Source of the DNA: Pseudomonas sp. GM49
Lineage (GTDB): Bacteria > Pseudomonadota > Gammaproteobacteria > Pseudomonadales > Pseudomonadaceae
Direction: 5' to 3'
Assembly: GCF_000282355.1 (NCBI RefSeq)
Contig: NZ_AKJL01000081.1
Coordinates: forward strand, 1 to 32,888
Length of the DNA: 32,888 nucleotides
This document shows, piece after piece, positions 9,287 through 16,298 of the stretch. Each line of letters begins with the position of its first letter. Position 1 is the first letter of the stretch. A program made the position numbers and the translations under genes. The notes below the pieces were generated by a model. The model searched no databases. It was not told the DNA's origin and worked only from the letters and a program-made list of their open reading frames with translations.

Positions 9287-9628
9287 ATGAGCAGCGAACC
9301 CGTAATGACCATCAGTGGCAAAGTCCATTACCTGCAAAAGATTGCACTGTTGCCGAACTCGACTCTTCATGTCCGACTACTGGATGTCAGCCTGCAAGAT
9401 GTCGTCGCGAAGGAGCTGGCCGTACAAATTACTCCCAATGCAGAAAAAGCCGGGCTGAACTTCAAACTGACGTACAGCTTTGCTGATGTCCTGCCCGGCC
9501 ATACCTATGCAATCAGCGCGAGCATCACCCACGAAGACCGCCTGATCTTCGCCACCACTCAACAACACCAGGTGGAACTGGGTGCCGATCATGTAGAAGG
9601 GCAGGAAGTGCTGGTCAGCCTCGTCTGA
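9287..9628 (+). CDS. YbaY/YscW-like domain protein without export signal
   Basis: 113 aa. The sequence follows the YbaY/YscW (type III pilotin-like) beta-sandwich pattern: ISGKVHYLQKIALLPNSTLHV, RLLDVSLQDVVAKELA, FKLTYSFADVLPGHTYAISA and SITHEDRLIFATTQQHQVEL. It aligns segment by segment with the next gene's product, so the two are tandem paralogues. Unlike that lipoprotein it has no signal peptide or lipobox. The start is chosen from AAGGAA 6 nt before ATG 9287. The frame is open upstream (to 9002), but no good ribosome site or hydrophobic leader appears there. Likely a cytosolic member or a copy that lost its leader. Function not known. Confidence 0.75.
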   Translation: MSSEPVMTISGKVHYLQKIALLPNSTLHVRLLDVSLQDVVAKELAVQITPNAEKAGLNFKLTYSFADVLPGHTYAISASITHEDRLIFATTQQHQVELGADHVEGQEVLVSLV

Positions 9629-9683
9629 GAACACCCCCGAGGCAAGTTGGGCGATATCCTCGGTAAAATCCGTTAAATTGTCG

Positions 9684-9710
9684 TTGGCGCCGGTCTTCTT
9701 CGGGCGCCAA
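9684..9710 (+). other. Perfect 8-bp hairpin before the YbaY lipoprotein gene
   Basis: TTGGCGCC (9684-9691) pairs with GGCGCCAA (9703-9710). No T-run follows; instead the ribosome site AAGGA starts four nt later. It could be a weak terminator of the preceding gene or a structure affecting initiation. Confidence 0.5.
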
Positions 9711-9727
9711 TGACAAGGATTTGCCTC

Positions 9728-10126
9728 ATGAAAAAACTCTCTCTCCTCGGGCTTACGGTTTTGCTCGGCGCCTGCCAATCCATGCAACCTGCCCCGAAAG
9801 CCAGCCTCGAGGGCGAAGTCTTTTACCTGCAACGCAGCGCCCTGCCGCCCACCGCTACCCTGAGCGTGAGCTTGCAGGACGTGTCCCTGGCCGACACACC
9901 GGCCATTGTCCTCGACGAACAGAAAGGTCAGGTCAAAGGCCAGGTGCCACTGCCGTTTCATCTGAGTTACGATCCGGCGCAGGTCAAGCCGGGTCATCGT
10001 TACTCGGTCAGCGCGCGCATCGAAGTCGACGGCAAGCTGATGTTCATCACCACCGAAAACCATGCCGTGCGTCTTGATGGCAAGGACCCGCAACCGCTGA
10101 AAGTCCGCGTCGACGCCGTTCGCTAA
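9728..10126 (+). CDS. YbaY/YscW family lipoprotein
   Basis: 132 aa. MKKLSLLGLTVLLGAC is a classical lipoprotein signal with the lipid-modified Cys at 16; the following QS favours outer-membrane sorting. The mature part repeats the fold seen in the preceding gene: LEGEVFYLQRSALPPTATLSV, SLQDVSLADTPAIVLDEQKG, FHLSYDPAQVKPGHRYSVSA and RIEVDGKLMFITTENHAV. Known of the family: short surface-anchored beta-sandwich proteins, with the relative YscW/ExsB acting as a secretin pilot; the role of YbaY itself is unclear. ATG 9728 is chosen over an in-frame start at 9710 because it begins the signal peptide and has AAGGA upstream. Confidence 0.85.
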   Translation: MKKLSLLGLTVLLGACQSMQPAPKASLEGEVFYLQRSALPPTATLSVSLQDVSLADTPAIVLDEQKGQVKGQVPLPFHLSYDPAQVKPGHRYSVSARIEVDGKLMFITTENHAVRLDGKDPQPLKVRVDAVR

Positions 10127-10156
10127 TTCTCTCTTTTTTTGAACAAGGAAGCTGCC

Positions 10157-10846
10157 ATGCTCCGCCCTACCCTTCGTTTTGCCGGCCTGTGCGCAGGTTT
10201 GATGATCTGCGCCAACGCCCTGGCGCTGTCCCTCAGCGACCTGTCGCAGAAAGACGCCACTGGCGGACTCAAGGACGCACTGACCCAAGGCGCGCAACTG
10301 GCCGTGAAACAACTCGGCACCCCGGGCGGCTTCAGCAACAACCCCGACGTGAAAATCGAACTGCCGGGCAAACTGGGCAAGGTCGCGAGCAAGATGAAAC
10401 AGTTCGGCATGGGTGATCAGGTCGATGAACTGGAAGCCAGCATGAACAAGGCGGCGGAAACCGCCGTGACCCAGGCCCAGCCAATCCTCATCGATGCCGT
10501 GAAGAAAATGACCGTGGAAGATGCCAAGGGCATCCTCAGCGGCGGCAACGACTCGGCCACCCAATACCTGAACAAGACCAGCCGCGAACAGATCCGCGCC
10601 AAGTTCCTGCCGATCGTCAAGCAAGCCACCGACAAGGTCGGCCTGGCCCAGCAGTACAACTCGTTCGCCGGACAAGCCGCAACAATGGGCGTAGTGGATG
10701 CGAAGAATGCCAACGTCGAAAACTACGTTACCGAGCAGGCGTTGAATGGCTTGTTCGAAATGATTGGCAAACAGGAAGAAACCATCCGCCAGAACCCGGC
10801 GGCTGCGGCGACCAGTTTGGCGAAAAAGGTGTTTGGTACTTTGTAA
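10157..10846 (+). CDS. DUF4197 family periplasmic protein
   Basis: 229 aa. A Sec signal peptide (MLRPTLRFAGLCAGLMICAN, then ALA cleavage site at ~24) is followed by LSLSDLSQKDATGGLKDALTQGAQ and an all-helical body rich in Lys, Gln and Ala. The recurring family features are GGFSNNPDVKIELPGKL, DAKGILSGGNDSATQYL and NGLFEMIGKQEETIRQNP near the end. These fit the DUF4197 family, for which no function is established. The start is ATG 10157, with AAGGA about 8 nt upstream. A strong terminator follows. It may be transcribed with the lipoprotein 30 nt upstream. Confidence 0.85.
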   Translation: MLRPTLRFAGLCAGLMICANALALSLSDLSQKDATGGLKDALTQGAQLAVKQLGTPGGFSNNPDVKIELPGKLGKVASKMKQFGMGDQVDELEASMNKAAETAVTQAQPILIDAVKKMTVEDAKGILSGGNDSATQYLNKTSREQIRAKFLPIVKQATDKVGLAQQYNSFAGQAATMGVVDAKNANVENYVTEQALNGLFEMIGKQEETIRQNPAAAATSLAKKVFGTL

Positions 10847-10870
10847 TTATTAGCTGACGGCAACACCAGA

Positions 10871-10908
10871 AAAGCCCGCTGAACCTTGTAAAGGTCAGCG
10901 GGCTTTTT
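10871..10908. terminator. Bidirectional Rho-independent terminator
   Basis: AAAGCCCGCTGA (10871-10882) pairs perfectly with TCAGCGGGCTTT (10895-10906), with a T-run on the plus strand and AAAA at the base for the minus strand. It serves the DUF4197 gene and the convergent minus-strand DUF6124-like pseudogene. Confidence 0.9.
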
Positions 10909-10914
10909 CGTTCT

Positions 10915-11162
10915 CTATTGCTGCGGATCAAGGTGATCCAGCACCTCGCTCACCGATAGCTGTGCAAGGACAATCATCTGCTGAATACCGAGCACCAGAT
11001 TGCACGTCGGACCGGTCAGGCTGGATGACAACTCGGTCGCCATCACGTTGGCCGAAGTAAGCGTTTCAAAGGCATGGACTAGAAGGGTTTCGGAATTCAC
11101 ACCAGGGTGGATGGTAAAAATTGGGCAGAGACGATTGGGGGATTTGGACTGTGTTTGATCAT
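10915..11162 (-). pseudogene. DUF6124-like gene, internally deleted and frameshifted
   Basis: A strong ribosome site (AGGAG, 11170-11174) lies 7 nt before ATG 11162, which opens MIKHSPNPPIVSAQF; this frame stops after 21 codons (TGA). MxKxxPNPP is how I remember DUF6124 proteins beginning. The C-terminal half of the family continues in another frame: PIFTIHPGVNSETLLVHAF, then ETLTSANVMATELSSSL, LVLGIQQMIVLAQL and HLDPQQ, ending at TAG 10915. In frame 2 there is no ATG, only an internal GTG at 11100 with no ribosome site. Full-length members are ~110-120 aa; here the middle segment is missing and one frameshift (near the CCCCC or TTTTT runs, 11117-11146) joins the halves. I infer a decayed gene. 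A sequencing indel alone would not explain the missing middle. The family assignment is from memory. Confidence 0.6.
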
Positions 11163-11319
11163 TGTGAAGCTCCTAACGAAAATTGGAGCAGCCAGCATCA
11201 CTTGCAGATGATGGGTGGCAGCTGTGTGCAGGTCTGCAAGACCGAGTCGTTAGGCAACCTCGGCAGACCCGAAGATCTCCCGCACACAGCCACCATAAAT
11301 CGGTGGTCGCTAAAAAAGC
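11163..11319 (-). promoter_or_regulatory. Structured 5' leader RNA with loop complementary to the Shine-Dalgarno region
   Basis: Minus-strand leader of about 155 nt. A closing helix pairs GGTGGC (11294-11289) with GCCACC (11219-11214) and TGTGTGC (11288-11282) with GCACACA (11229-11223). Inside, AGATC-TTCG-GGTCT (11278-11265) is a cUUCGg hairpin. It shares bases with the alternative helix GGTCTGC/GCAGACC (11269-11263/11237-11231). CCGAG/CTCGG (11263-11259/11246-11242) presents a 12-nt loop containing CCTAACGA (11254-11247). That octamer is the exact complement of TCGTTAGG (11179-11172), which covers the AGG of the AGGAG ribosome site. A local hairpin GCTCC/GGAGC (11189-11185/11173-11169) also hides the site. 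Upstream, CCACC/GGTGG (GATTTAT loop) competes with the closing helix. The pairings are seen directly; the regulatory role is inference. Confidence 0.6.
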
Positions 11320-11325
11320 GCCACG

Positions 11326-11355
11326 ATTATAGGTGCGCCAGTGGGCGCCTAACAA
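11326..11355 (-). promoter_or_regulatory. Promoter of the DUF6124-like leader with inverted repeat in the spacer
   Basis: A perfect TATAAT (11326-11331) is preceded by TTGTTA (11350-11355) at 18 bp. The spacer holds GCGCC-AGTG-GGCGC (11335-11348), a short inverted repeat that could be an operator. Predicted start of transcription is near 11319. Confidence 0.6.
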
Positions 11356-11378
11356 ACTATTGGCGGGCTTGCAGTCCC

Positions 11379-11400
11379 GGTCGCTGAATTGGCAGCGACC
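11379..11400. other. 8-bp palindrome upstream of the DUF6124-like promoter
   Basis: GGTCGCTG (11379-11386) and CAGCGACC (11393-11400) are perfect inverted repeats around AATTGG. It lies 24 bp upstream of the -35 box and has no T-run, so an operator is at least as likely as a terminator. Confidence 0.4.
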
Positions 11401-11505
11401 GTCAGAGGCTAGTGATCGTGCTTCCGACAGGCAACCTGAAAGTCTTGTGGGAATGGTCTGAATGGTTGGCTTGGGCGATAAACGCTGTTGACTGTTGGGC
11501 AGCCA

Positions 11506-11672
11506 TCGCGAGCAAGCTCGCTCCCACAGTTGGGCCGGGGACACCTGAAAGAAATTAGTTGGCTGGCAGGCCGTCTTCGCGGGCAAGCCCGCTCCCACAG
11601 GTTGATTTGCGTGTATCTGTGAGAAATTGGTCGGCTGGCAGGCCGCCATCGCGAGCAGGCTCGCTCCTACAG
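11506..11672. repeat. Three direct REP copies with 71-72 bp period
   Basis: REP palindromes end at 11529, 11600 and 11672, all in the same orientation. The second and third share flanks (GAAATTrGTyGGCTGGCAGG before the palindrome), so the whole ~71-bp unit is duplicated, not only the REP core. The copies have diverged: GAGCAAGCTC, GGGCAAGCCC, GAGCAGGCTC. The region 11401-11505 before it holds no gene that I can support. Confidence 0.8.
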
Positions 11673-11699
11673 TGGGTCGGCGTACACCTTCGCTCTTCA

Positions 11700-12030
11700 C
11701 CACTCATCAGGCCGAGCGTTAGCTCGCCTGCAGCTCTTGATCTTGATCCACCCGCCCCCTCGGCAGGCTGAGTGGAGGTGTTCATCCGGGGACTGGCGCG
11801 CAGCGCCGTTCGACGCAGTCGAACACATTGCATGCAGGTCGCGCGAAGCCGACCGGAGGGCAATGCCCCCGGATGAATACCGGAGCGAAGGAACCCCGAG
11901 CCTAAGCGAGGGGCCGTACGTCAGGGGCGAGCGTTTTTTTGCTTACTTTTTTTAGGCGCTTGTAAAAAAAGTGAGTCGCCGTAAGGGCGAAACCCTAAGT
12001 AGCCGTTACCGAGAAAATGGATATGTCCCC
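11700..12030. repeat. Long multi-hairpin noncoding element (likely dispersed repeat)
   Basis: No credible gene lies between the REP array and mexK. An outer inverted repeat TTCATCCGGGG (11781-11791)/CCCCGGATGAA (11867-11877) encloses four hairpins: GGCGC-GCA-GCGCC (11795-11807), GTTCGAC-GCA-GTCGAAC (11808-11824), GGTCG/CGACC (11837-11854), and GGGC-AAT-GCCC (11858-11868, overlapping the outer arm by 2 bp). Downstream are CCCC...GGGG (11894-11913), a 13-bp stem built on seven T and seven A (11942-11954/11963-11975, one G-T), and TCGCC/GGCGA (11976-11990). I remember near-identical sequence at many places in P. fluorescens-group genomes, but could not search. It may be a nonautonomous mobile repeat or a structured transcript. 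Confidence 0.6.
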
Positions 12031-12032
12031 GG

Positions 12033-15000
12033 TCAAACCGGCTCCTTCCTGACCCGAAACCAGGCCGCATACAACGCCGGCAAAAACAAAAGCGTCAACG
12101 CCGTAGCAACGATCAACCCTCCCATGATCGCCACCGCCATCGGCCCAAAGAACACACTGCGCGACAACGGAATCATCGCCAGAACAGCAGCAAGCGCCGT
12201 CAACACAATCGGCCGAAACCGCCGCACCGTCGCCTCGATGATCGCCTGCCAAGGCTTCAAACCGGCAGCAATGTCCTGCTCGATCTGATCCACCAGAATC
12301 ACCGAGTTACGCATGATCATCCCGGACAATGCGATGGTCCCCAGCATCGCCACGAAACCGAACGGCTGGCGAAACACCAACAGAAACAGCGTCACCCCGA
12401 TCAACCCCAGCGGCGCCGTCAGGAACACCATCGCCGTGCGCGAAAAACTGCGCAGCTGCAGCATCAGCAAGGTCAACACCACCACGATGAACAACGGCAC
12501 GCCGGCCTTCACCGAGTTCTGTCCGCGCGCCGAGTCTTCCACCGTGCCACCGACATCGAGCAAGTAGCCGTCGGGCAGTTCGGCGCGGATCGGATCGAGG
12601 GTCGGCATGATTTGCTGCACCAGCGTCGCCGGTTGCTCCTTGTCATAGATGTCGGCGCGAACCGTCACGTTAGGCAGGCGGTTGCGGTGCCAGATGATGC
12701 CCTCCTCGAAGCCATATTCCAGGGTCGCGATCTGCGACAGCGCGACACTGCGCCCGTTATCGGTCGGCACCGCCAGGCTCGGCAGCAACGACAACTCGGT
12801 GCGCTCATGCAAGGTGCCGCGCAACAGGATCTCGATCAACTCGTTGTCTTCACGGTACTGGCTGACGCTGGAACCGGTCAGGGAGCTTTGCAGGAACCTC
12901 GACAGGTTCGCCGTGCTCACGCCCAGCGCCCGCGCGCGATCCTGATCGATGTTCAGGTACACCACCTTGCTCGGTTCTTCCCAATCAAGATGGACGTTGA
13001 CCACATGCGGGTTCTCGCGAACCTTGGCCGCGACTTTACGTGCCAGCGCCCGCACCTCTTCGATGTGCTCTCCGGTCACACGGAATTGCACCGGGTAGCC
13101 AACCGGCGGACCGTTTTCCAGACGCGTGACCCGCGAGCGCAGCGCCGGGAATTGCTCGTTGAGGGTCGAGATCAACCAGATGCGCAGGGTTTCCCGTTCT
13201 TCGATGGTTTTCGCCAGGACGACAAACTGGGCGAAGCTCGCCGCAGGAAGTTGCTGATCCAGCGGCAGGTAGAAACGCGGCGAACCGGTACCGACATAGG
13301 CCACGTAATTGTCGATCCCAGCCTTGTCCTTGAGCAGCGCTTCGAGGCGTTTGACCTCGTCGGCGGTGTTGCTCAGCGAAGCACCTTCAGCCAGTTTCAG
13401 GTCGACCATCAACTCCAGGCGACCCGATGCCGGGAAGAACTGCTGCGGCACAAACTTGAACAGCACGATAGAGGCAATGAACAACAGCACGGTCGCCAGG
13501 ATCACGGTTTTGCGCCAGTGCACGCACCACTCCACCAGACGCCGGACGCGCTGATAGAACGGTGTGCCATAGGGATCGGGTTGGCCGGCACCGTGCTTGG
13601 CGGCGTGAATCTTCGCCAGGTCCGGCAGGAGTTTTTCCCCCAGGTAAGGCACGAAGACCACCGCGGCCACCCAGGACGCCAGCAGCGCGATGGTGACCAC
13701 CTCGAAGATCGAACGGGTGTATTCGCCAGTGCCCGATTGCGCCGTGGCAATCGGCAGGAAGCCGGCCGCGGTGATCAGCGTACCGGTGAGCATCGGGAAC
13801 GCGGTACTGGTCCAGGCATAACTCGCCGCTTTGACCCGGTCGAAGCCCTGCTCCATTTTGATCGCCATCATTTCCACGGCGATGATCGCGTCGTCCACCA
13901 GCAAGCCCAGGGCCAGTACCAGCGCGCCGAGGGAGATCTTGTGCAGGCCGATGCCGAGGTAATACATGCAGGCGAATGTCATCGCCAGCACCAGCGGAAT
14001 CGCCAGCGCCACCACCATGCCGGTGCGCACGCCGAGGGAGAAGAAGCTCACCAGCAACACAATGGCCAGCGCCTCGACCAGCACTTGCACGAACTCGCCA
14101 ACACCGGTTTTCACCGCCGCCGGCTGGTCGGAGACTTTACGCAGCTGCATACCGGCCGGGAGGTTTTTCTGGATGCGGGCGAACTCGACTTCCAGCGCCT
14201 TGCCCAGCACCAGAATGTCACCGCCATCCTTCATCGCCACCGCCAGGCCAATGGCGTCCTGCGCCATGAAGCGCATGCGCGGCGCCGGTGGATCATTGAA
14301 ACCACGGCGTACGTCGGCCACATCGGAGATGCGGAAGGTGCGATCACCGACGCGGATCGGGAAGTTCTTGATCTCGTCGACCGTCTGAAAATTCCCCGTC
14401 ACCCGTAGCTGCAATCGCTCGCTGCTGGTTTCGAAGAAACCTGCCGTGGACACCGCGTTCTGCTCTTCAAGGGCTTGCTGGACAGCCGCCAGCGGCAAGC
14501 CGAGGGTGGCGAGCTTGACGTTGGAGAGTTCGATCCAGACTTTCTCGTCCTGCAACCCCAGCAGTTCGACCTTGCCCACATCCTTGACCCGCTGCAGCTG
14601 GATCTGGATGCGGTCGGCGTAATCCTTGAGCACGGCGTAGTCGAAACCCTCGCCGGTCAGGGCGTAGATATTGCCGAAAGTAGTGCCGAATTCATCGTTG
14701 AAGAACGGCCCCTGAATCCCCGGCGGCAGGGTATGACGGATATCGCTGATCTTCTTGCGCACCTGGTACCAGAGCTCCGGGATCTCCACCGAGTGCATGG
14801 AGTCGCGCGCGATGAAGGTCACCTGGGATTCGCCCGGACGGGAGAACGACACGATGCGCTCGTACTCGCCGGTTTCCATCAGTTTCTTTTCGATGCGTTC
14901 GGTGACCTGGCGCGAGACTTCCTGGGCAGTCGCTCCCGGCCAGTTGGTGCGAATCACCATGGCCTTGAAGGTGAATGGCGGGTCTTCACTCTGGCCGAGC

Positions 15001-15098
15001 TTGGTGTAGGAAAGTGCGCCGACGATGGCCAGCAACAGCATCAGGAACAGGACGATCTGGCGATTACGCAGCGCCCATTCGGAAACGTTGAAGCGCAT
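12033..15098 (-). CDS. mexK: RND efflux transporter MexK
   Basis: Inner-membrane proton-driven RND pump, 1021 aa, with 12 predicted helices and two large periplasmic loops. It begins MRFNVSEWALRNRQIVLFLM. Proton-relay Asp pair D402-D403 lies in LALGLLVDDAIIAVEMM. The second half repeats the plan (GVPLFIVVVLTLLMLQ onward). It follows mexJ after 6 nt with its ribosome site AAGGAG inside the mexJ tail. Known of the family: P. aeruginosa MexJK exports triclosan, tetracycline and erythromycin and borrows an outer-membrane channel (OprM or OpmH); no channel gene is present here either. The assignment to MexK rather than another RND rests on close remembered similarity and the mexL-mexJ context next to plsB and rsmJ. 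Confidence 0.9.
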   Translation of the reverse strand: MRFNVSEWALRNRQIVLFLMLLLAIVGALSYTKLGQSEDPPFTFKAMVIRTNWPGATAQEVSRQVTERIEKKLMETGEYERIVSFSRPGESQVTFIARDSMHSVEIPELWYQVRKKISDIRHTLPPGIQGPFFNDEFGTTFGNIYALTGEGFDYAVLKDYADRIQIQLQRVKDVGKVELLGLQDEKVWIELSNVKLATLGLPLAAVQQALEEQNAVSTAGFFETSSERLQLRVTGNFQTVDEIKNFPIRVGDRTFRISDVADVRRGFNDPPAPRMRFMAQDAIGLAVAMKDGGDILVLGKALEVEFARIQKNLPAGMQLRKVSDQPAAVKTGVGEFVQVLVEALAIVLLVSFFSLGVRTGMVVALAIPLVLAMTFACMYYLGIGLHKISLGALVLALGLLVDDAIIAVEMMAIKMEQGFDRVKAASYAWTSTAFPMLTGTLITAAGFLPIATAQSGTGEYTRSIFEVVTIALLASWVAAVVFVPYLGEKLLPDLAKIHAAKHGAGQPDPYGTPFYQRVRRLVEWCVHWRKTVILATVLLFIASIVLFKFVPQQFFPASGRLELMVDLKLAEGASLSNTADEVKRLEALLKDKAGIDNYVAYVGTGSPRFYLPLDQQLPAASFAQFVVLAKTIEERETLRIWLISTLNEQFPALRSRVTRLENGPPVGYPVQFRVTGEHIEEVRALARKVAAKVRENPHVVNVHLDWEEPSKVVYLNIDQDRARALGVSTANLSRFLQSSLTGSSVSQYREDNELIEILLRGTLHERTELSLLPSLAVPTDNGRSVALSQIATLEYGFEEGIIWHRNRLPNVTVRADIYDKEQPATLVQQIMPTLDPIRAELPDGYLLDVGGTVEDSARGQNSVKAGVPLFIVVVLTLLMLQLRSFSRTAMVFLTAPLGLIGVTLFLLVFRQPFGFVAMLGTIALSGMIMRNSVILVDQIEQDIAAGLKPWQAIIEATVRRFRPIVLTALAAVLAMIPLSRSVFFGPMAVAIMGGLIVATALTLLFLPALYAAWFRVRKEPV

Positions 15099-15104
15099 CG
15101 GGGC

Positions 15105-16205
15105 TTACTCCTTGTCCGCCAGATTGACCACGCGATTGGATCGATCCACCGGGCGCACCTGCTGCCCTTCGAGAAGCACATGGACACCGGCGGCCACGAC
15201 CCAGTCGCTGGCGTTGAGCCCTTCAAGCACCGGTACGGTTTTCTCACCGAAGGCACCAACACGCACCGGGGTTCTCTTCAACGTGTTGTTGGCGCTGACG
15301 ACCCAGACATAGGTCACGCCGTTTTCGGCGGTCAGCGCAGACAGTGGAACGGACAGTGGGACCACGTCGGCGGCCTGCACGAACACTCGGGCGCTCTGGC
15401 CCAGTTCGACAGGAACGTTGCCGGTGTTGAAGGCGATACGCGCCGCGAAGGTACGTGACTTGGGGTCGGCTGACGGCGACAGTTCACGGATGCGCCCGGC
15501 GAAACGCTGGTCGGGCTGGGTCCAGAGCTCCACCGTCACCGGTTCACCGACCTTGAAGCGGCCGAAATTCTGCTCCGGCAGACTGATCAACACTTCTCGT
15601 TCGCCATCGGTCGCCAGTGTGAACACCGTTTGCCCAGCGGCCACGACTTGCCCGACTTCCACCAGACGCTTGGCCACGACGCCGTCCTGCGGCGCACGCA
15701 ACACGGCATAGCTGGCCTGGTTGTTGGAAACGTTGAATTCGGCTTTGATTTGCTTGAGGCGGGCTTCGCCGGAGCGGTAGAGGTTCTCGGCGTTGTCGTA
15801 CTGCGAGCGACTGACCAGCTGGCGTTCCATCAGGGTCTTGTAGCGATCACGCTCGGAACGCACCAGGTTCAGGTTGGCCTCAGCGGCGGCGACCTGGGCG
15901 CGAGTGGCCTCCAGCTGCAAGCGCACGTCCTGGGGATCGAGCTCTGCCAAGGGTTGATCGGCCTTGACCCGTTGCCCTTCCTCAACCAGTCGTCGGCTGA
16001 CTTTACCGCCGATACGGAACGCCAGGTCCGGCTCATAACGAGCGCGAACTTCACCGGGATAGCTTTCCATGGACTGCGCCGAAGGCTCTGGCTGGACCAC
16101 CATGGCCGGGCGCACGCTGACTGGCGGCGCTTCTTCATGACCACACGCAGACAATAAAAAAGCCAGGGTGACTGGCAACGCGAGGGGCAAGGCATAGCGG
16201 AACAT
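15105..16205 (-). CDS. mexJ: RND efflux membrane-fusion lipoprotein MexJ
   Basis: Periplasmic adaptor of the MexK pump, 366 aa. MFRYALPLALPVTLAFLLSAC is a lipoprotein signal with Cys21. The HlyD/AcrA order is visible: beta-barrel entry YPGEVRARYEPDLAFRIGGKV, a lipoyl half, a coiled-coil hairpin (~100-160, QLEATRAQVAAAEANLNL and RSERDRYKTLMERQL), the second lipoyl half with VLRAPQDGVVAKRLVEVGQVV, and C-terminal barrels. AAAGG lies before ATG 16205. It leads the mexJ-mexK operon, and the divergent mexL is likely its repressor. Good family confidence; the name depends on context as for mexK. Confidence 0.9.
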   Translation of the reverse strand: MFRYALPLALPVTLAFLLSACGHEEAPPVSVRPAMVVQPEPSAQSMESYPGEVRARYEPDLAFRIGGKVSRRLVEEGQRVKADQPLAELDPQDVRLQLEATRAQVAAAEANLNLVRSERDRYKTLMERQLVSRSQYDNAENLYRSGEARLKQIKAEFNVSNNQASYAVLRAPQDGVVAKRLVEVGQVVAAGQTVFTLATDGEREVLISLPEQNFGRFKVGEPVTVELWTQPDQRFAGRIRELSPSADPKSRTFAARIAFNTGNVPVELGQSARVFVQAADVVPLSVPLSALTAENGVTYVWVVSANNTLKRTPVRVGAFGEKTVPVLEGLNASDWVVAAGVHVLLEGQQVRPVDRSNRVVNLADKE

Positions 16206-16239
16206 GGTAAAGGACCTTTCGCTAATGGTGCTTTGAATA

Positions 16240-16270
16240 ATTATACTGAGCAGTATGTTATTAATAGCAA
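16240..16270. promoter_or_regulatory. mexJ/mexL divergent promoter with palindromic operator
   Basis: ATACTG (16243-16248) and CAGTAT (16251-16256) form an inverted repeat with a 2-bp centre. It overlaps a perfect minus-strand TATAAT (16240-16245) 35 bp before mexJ. The best -35 upstream is weak (TTGCTA, 19-bp spacing). An operator over the -10 fits repression by the divergent TetR protein. Repression of mexJK by MexL is established in P. aeruginosa; the site here is inferred. Confidence 0.6.
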
Positions 16271-16298
16271 ACTCACCAGTCCAGTAATAAAAACGAAT

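Noticed and set aside
9377..10675. 432-codon open frame on the minus strand across three genes
   Set aside because: It runs opposite to two YbaY-like genes, their spacer and the DUF4197 gene, all of which have signal peptides or ribosome sites. No domain is seen in the antisense product.
11506..11672. CRISPR-like array (three similar units at regular spacing)
   Set aside because: The repeated core is a REP palindrome, the units have diverged from each other, and the intervening sequence is itself partly conserved instead of unique.
11555..11863. 102-codon minus-strand frame in the repeat island
   Set aside because: Composed of REP and multi-hairpin repeat sequence (SEPARDGG, GLAREDG are usual REP translations). 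No ribosome site or domain.
12612..14408. 598-codon open frame antisense to mexK
   Set aside because: Overlaps the RND transporter gene; His/Gln/Arg-rich product without domains.
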